DNA from: an uncultured Lachnospiraceae bacterium
GTDB lineage: Bacteria; Bacillota; Clostridia; Lachnospirales; Lachnospiraceae
Assembly: GCA_910584695.1 (NCBI GenBank)
Contig: CAJUBR010000026.1
Location: 1-34,979, forward strand
DNA length: 34,979 nt
Reading direction: 5' to 3'
This document shows, piece by piece, positions 31,812-34,979 of the stretch. Each line of letters starts with the position of its first letter. Position 1 is the first letter of the stretch. Under the pieces are notes generated by a model. That model did not search any database, was not told the DNA's origin, and saw only the letters and a program-made list of their open reading frames with translations. Position numbers and translations under genes: made by a program.

Positions 31812-32462
31812 TTATTTACTTTGCTGATGCAATTTACACACTACTATATTATGGGCATCAATCGAAAATAATGCCTGAACTGCCTCTTTTATGTGAAGGG
31901 CAAGGGCAGTGTTATCTCCACCTTCACACACAACAACCACCCCTTCAATCTCCGGATATATCTCCTGTACCACAATGGGTGCAGTATCACCTTCCTTTTC
32001 AATCAAGACAGTTTCCTGGTCACTTTTGATACTGGTTGTTTCTGATTCTTTTCCTTCCTCCTTACTTTTGCCCGATTCACTTTCATAAGGCTGATTCTTG
32101 TCTAAAATCTTCTCACCATTATCTTTTAATGTGATCATGACCAAAACCTTTCCTGCACCCTCCATACCTTCAATGGTTTTTTCTAATTTATTCTCCAATG
32201 TCTCAATGTATGCATCATATTCCTCTTTTTTTTCATTTTGTTTTAACGTTTTCTCATTTTCCGTTGTTTTCTTCTCCTCCTTTTTTCCGGAAAAGGAAGA
32301 CAGTGGGGTTGCCGCCAACAAAAAAAATATGCCCAATAAAAATATAATCACTGCTTTTTCTTTCTTTTCCTGTGAAATCTTCAATCCCTTTATCAGAGGA
32401 AAAGAAAATTTTTCTCCGATATTTTCTTTGCCTTCTACCCCTTCTTTTTCATCCACCTTCAT
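31812..32462 (-). CDS. spoIIIAG: Stage III sporulation protein AG
   Basis: Component of the SpoIIIA-SpoIIQ complex. In Bacillus it forms a large ring in the intermembrane space. The 216-aa protein has a short cytoplasmic segment, a transmembrane helix near 35-57 (AVIIFLLGIFFLLAATPL), a charged linker, and a C-terminal ring-building domain with the conserved PEIEGVVVVCEGGDNTALALHI split around residue 170. The gene overlaps spoIIIAF by 14 bp. A Shine-Dalgarno (AGAGGA) is 15 nt away from the chosen ATG, rather far, so translation may depend on coupling. Confidence 0.92.
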   Translation of the reverse strand: MKVDEKEGVEGKENIGEKFSFPLIKGLKISQEKKEKAVIIFLLGIFFLLAATPLSSFSGKKEEKKTTENEKTLKQNEKKEEYDAYIETLENKLEKTIEGMEGAGKVLVMITLKDNGEKILDKNQPYESESGKSKEEGKESETTSIKSDQETVLIEKEGDTAPIVVQEIYPEIEGVVVVCEGGDNTALALHIKEAVQALFSIDAHNIVVCKLHQQSK

Positions 32463-32913
32463 AACAGATTTTCACATCCTCTCCAAACAGATTCTTCAGA
32501 TAGCGTTCCAACGATTCTATTTCCTGTATCCCTTCCGTAACTGTAAGCTTTACCTTAAATATTTTTCCCTCCGAATTGGCACTTACCGATATCACTTCAA
32601 CCGGGTATCCATTTTCTTTAAACACTGCCATTAACTGTGTTTTTACCGATTCCTCATAAAGTTCCAGATTCGAATCCGAAATACTGTCATCTTCCTCCTC
32701 CATCATTAAAAAATTTTTAATGTAATCTGCATAGGTACTGCTATCCAGATGAAACAGCTCCATAACAGGATGCAACATAACCAGAATAAACAATAATCCC
32801 ACTACCATTCCGATATGTTTCATATAAGATTTATTTGGGGAAAGCATCAAAATGACAGAGGCAAATACACCAAATAATAATCCGCTCTTGACCCAGGACA
32901 AAACCACTTCCAT
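32449..32913 (-). CDS. spoIIIAF: Stage III sporulation protein AF
   Basis: Membrane component of the same channel complex with a C-terminal soluble ring-building-motif domain. The 154-aa protein has two transmembrane helices (about 9-25 and 33-50, SPNKSYMKHIGMVVGLLFIL between and through them), an acidic linker EEEDDSISDSN, and a C-terminal domain with VKVKLTVTEG-like strand pattern (FKVKLTVTEGIQEIE). It follows spoIIIAE by 8 bp and overlaps spoIIIAG. The gene order AB to AH matches Bacillus and Clostridium. Confidence 0.9.
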   Translation of the reverse strand: MEVVLSWVKSGLLFGVFASVILMLSPNKSYMKHIGMVVGLLFILVMLHPVMELFHLDSSTYADYIKNFLMMEEEDDSISDSNLELYEESVKTQLMAVFKENGYPVEVISVSANSEGKIFKVKLTVTEGIQEIESLERYLKNLFGEDVKICYEGG

Positions 32914-32921
32914 TTTTCCTC

Positions 32922-34148
32922 CTAACCGGTATATAACCTTACATTTGTTGTCAAAATGATAATGGCAATGGACAATACCGACAGGACAACAGAGGTTGCC
33001 GCTGCTCTTAGTAAAAGCCCGGTACTGTCAGCTGCCCCCTGAATCCCCGCAAGAATCCGGTTATCACTGATAGGCTGCACCATTGCAAGAATCACTTTGT
33101 ACACTACATAAAAACATAACAGTTTCAGCAATGGGATTCCTCCCAATACCAGTAAGATCATAACTGCTGCAATTCCCACACTATTCTTAATCAAAACTCC
33201 TGCCCCGATCAGAATCGTGCTGAGACCGGACAGGGAAGCTCCTCCCGGAATTGCGGAAAGCCCCTTTTGAAATACATTATATTTTGCATTGTCATATACC
33301 GGAATCAAAATACTTTTCATTACATTAAGCCCTATAATCCCTGTCACAATGGTCTTTAATAAAAACTGTACTCCCTGCTTTAACAATCCTGCAAGCTTAG
33401 AAAACCGGTCCTTCGTGTTAATCTGGTTTAGGACTACAATTAAAAAATATATGCGGACACCGGGAAGAACCACCGTCAACAGAACTTTTTCCAAAAAGGA
33501 CAACATCCACAAAAACATTGAATTTACCATCTGGGACGTAGTAAGTCCGCTGCACATTACAATCGAGATATAAAATGCCGGAAGAAGACACTTCATGATA
33601 TCCCGGATATAATACACTGTTTCCTCTGCCACATCATATGCAAGAAAGAAGGACTGTATCAGTAAAATAGCGATCATCAGGTATGTAATGTAAAATCCCT
33701 GCTCCCCAACATAACTGAATTTTATAATGGAGGAATAATTGTTAAAAACCGCCGCAATAATCACCAACGCAATCATTTTTACCAACAACTCTTTATTCTG
33801 CAGGATTTCGCCGGTGACACTTTCAAAAAAATTTTCCAGAGCCTGTCCAATTGCTTCCTCAACATTCCCTTCCAATAGCAATTGGTAAACTTCTTTAAAC
33901 GATACGTTTTTCTGTTTTCCATATTTCCGGTTAATGTCTGCCAGTTCCTCTTCCAAATCTGTCATTCCTGCACTCTCATTAAAATCATCATAATACTGGC
34001 TTACCATTTCTTCCTGGTTTTCATATTCTATCTTATCCTCTTCCCTATCTTCTTTATATTCTGCCGCCCATACATTCATTCTGCTCCCATTTCCGAAAAG
34101 GAGGATAATTCCTATGATACCAATTAAAACAAATATTATCTTTTTCAT
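32922..34148 (-). CDS. spoIIIAE: Stage III sporulation protein AE
   Basis: Large polytopic membrane protein, the likely transport or scaffold part of the SpoIIIA channel. The 408-aa protein has a cleavable-looking signal segment (KKIIFVLIGIIGIILLF, residues about 2-18), an acidic extracytoplasmic stretch, and then several hydrophobic helices from about 120 to 405. Recognisable pieces include SGLTTSQMVNSMFLWMLSF and GLSAIPGGASLSGLSTILIG. AGGGGAG lies upstream of the ATG. A 57-bp spacer separates it from spoIIIAD, the widest in the operon. Confidence 0.93.
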   Translation of the reverse strand: MKKIIFVLIGIIGIILLFGNGSRMNVWAAEYKEDREEDKIEYENQEEMVSQYYDDFNESAGMTDLEEELADINRKYGKQKNVSFKEVYQLLLEGNVEEAIGQALENFFESVTGEILQNKELLVKMIALVIIAAVFNNYSSIIKFSYVGEQGFYITYLMIAILLIQSFFLAYDVAEETVYYIRDIMKCLLPAFYISIVMCSGLTTSQMVNSMFLWMLSFLEKVLLTVVLPGVRIYFLIVVLNQINTKDRFSKLAGLLKQGVQFLLKTIVTGIIGLNVMKSILIPVYDNAKYNVFQKGLSAIPGGASLSGLSTILIGAGVLIKNSVGIAAVMILLVLGGIPLLKLLCFYVVYKVILAMVQPISDNRILAGIQGAADSTGLLLRAAATSVVLSVLSIAIIILTTNVRLYTG

Positions 34149-34205
34149 AGTCTTCTCCCCTCATACAATCATTTTTCTTTCCTTTTGGCAATGAGCCGGA
34201 CAGAC

Positions 34206-34589
34206 TTAAAGTATCCCTGTTATCGTTTCCACAATCGCAATCAGAATCGGCATGCTTAACACCATCATCGTGAGCTTTCCTCCGATCTCTATCTGACTCG
34301 CAACTGCCAAAAATCCCGATTCCCTGCAGATATTGGCTGTAAATTCACAGAGATAGGAAATTCCCACTATCTTTATCAAAATTTCAAAATATCCGGATTC
34401 CAGCCCGATATCACCTATCACTCCATCCAGAAAATCAAGTACAAAGGAAAGGCGATTCAATATGTAATAGAGTACAAATATACTAAGTGCCATGGAAAGA
34501 TATACCCATAAAGGATTCCCCAGACTTTTTAGTTTAATTGCCAGTAAGACACCTGCTAATACACCGCAAATAATTTTAAAAAAACTCAT
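34206..34589 (-). CDS. spoIIIAD: Stage III sporulation protein AD
   Basis: Small integral membrane protein of the SpoIIIA complex, related in sequence to SpoIIIAC. The 127-aa protein has about four hydrophobic helices, with FKIICGVLAGVLLAIKLK at the start and KIVGISYLCEFTANICRESG near 72-91, the conserved segment of this family. It ends with PILIAIVETITGIL. It lies 9 bp after spoIIIAC, and translation is probably coupled. Confidence 0.92.
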   Translation of the reverse strand: MSFFKIICGVLAGVLLAIKLKSLGNPLWVYLSMALSIFVLYYILNRLSFVLDFLDGVIGDIGLESGYFEILIKIVGISYLCEFTANICRESGFLAVASQIEIGGKLTMMVLSMPILIAIVETITGIL

Positions 34590-34598
34590 TTTTCCGCC

Positions 34599-34793
34599 TC
34601 ACAATCCAAATAAATCCTGCATCGAACCAAATAGATTAATAAAATATGGCAGCAGCCAGGTAAGCACAACGATAATGCCCGCCATCGTGACAAAAAATGC
34701 CTGGTCATCTCTACCGGCATGTTTTAGTACCTGGTTTAACAATGCCACCACAATTCCCAGTGCTGCAATTTTAATTATGATTTCAACAGACAT
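34599..34793 (-). CDS. spoIIIAC: Stage III sporulation protein AC
   Basis: Small membrane protein of the SpoIIIA channel with two transmembrane helices (about 5-20 and 32-50). The 64-aa protein reads MSVEIIIKIAALGIVVALL with a polar turn KHAGRDDQAFF, close to Bacillus SpoIIIAC (about 68 aa). The start is ATG 34793, with AAGGGG 8 nt upstream. The longer in-frame form from 34838 would run back into the spoIIIAB coding region. It begins 11 bp after the spoIIIAB stop. Confidence 0.9.
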   Translation of the reverse strand: MSVEIIIKIAALGIVVALLNQVLKHAGRDDQAFFVTMAGIIVVLTWLLPYFINLFGSMQDLFGL

Positions 34794-34804
34794 AGCAAAA
34801 CCCC

Positions 34805-34979
34805 TTATAATAAAAGTATCAGTGTCATAAAACCACAAAAAAGGCTTAATGTAACAACTACCTTTTTCCTCTGGCTCAGTTCTCCTTCCAAAACATTCCG
34901 ATTCCGTTCAATATGCAGCAATGCATAATCAATTGCCTTAAGCTGTGCTGTCACATCCATGCTCCCCAGCTTGTCCGAT
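34805..34979 (-). CDS. spoIIIAB: Stage III sporulation protein AB, C-terminal part (cut by the window edge)
   Basis: Open frame of 57 codons entering from the right edge and ending at TAA 34805-34807. The peptide starts SDKLGSMDVTAQLKAID, has a charged helix with HIERNRNVLEGELSQRKK, and ends with a membrane helix VVVTLSLFCGFMTLILLL. The LG(S)-D-x-x-x-Q-L-K pattern and the terminal membrane helix match the C-terminus of SpoIIIAB, and the position just before spoIIIAC supports it. Only the last third of the usual 170 or so residues is in the window. The start and the mother-cell promoter of the operon lie outside. Confidence 0.85.
   Translation of the reverse strand, partial: SDKLGSMDVTAQLKAIDYALLHIERNRNVLEGELSQRKKVVVTLSLFCGFMTLILLL

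Overview
The window is a 35 kb stretch of a low-GC Firmicute chromosome. It most likely comes from an anaerobic spore-forming Clostridia lineage close to Lachnospiraceae. That placement is inferred from gene content, mDAP-type MurE, the SpoIIIA/SpoIVB/Spo0A genes and the base composition, not from a marker gene. Every gene I accept (36, one cut by the right edge) lies on the minus strand, so transcription runs from high to low coordinates. I found no rRNA, tRNA, CRISPR array, prophage or transposase gene.

In the direction of transcription, 34979-31075 is the spoIIIA operon (spoIIIAB partial, then AC to AH), which builds the mother-cell side of the forespore feeding channel. Next come asp23 with its own promoter, a terminator, and a 212-bp MITE-like repeat. 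Then follows a tightly packed run of nusB, xseA, xseB, ispA, dxs, tlyA, nadK, argR and recN (30236-21709), ended by a strong terminator. spoIVB (20520-21614) and the spo0A locus (18580-20225) follow. glgA (17017-18447) stands alone with its own promoter and is followed by a hairpin and a second, inverted copy of the MITE. The rest is housekeeping: rqcH; yicC-gmk-rpoZ; then murE-priA-def-fmt-rsmB-rlmN-stp-prkC-rsgA-rpe-thiN.

The genes cover ribosome-linked functions (rqcH, tlyA, rlmN, rsmB, def, fmt, rsgA), the PASTA kinase/phosphatase pair, DNA repair and replication restart (recN, xseAB, priA), isoprenoid supply (dxs, ispA), cofactors (nadK, thiN), wall synthesis (murE) and sporulation.

The most striking observation is at spo0A. 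There are two tandem Spo0A-like genes. Both keep a well conserved Spo0A DNA-binding domain including the recognition-helix region, but in both the receiver domain has lost the phosphoacceptor aspartate (Asn54 in the first, Gly57 in the second) and most of the rest of the active site. The sporulation genes beside them look intact. The 294-bp region upstream contains three perfect 14-bp palindromes. The second notable item is the pair of inverted MITE copies, which have apparent target-site duplications and a central hairpin whose stem has changed by compensatory substitutions.
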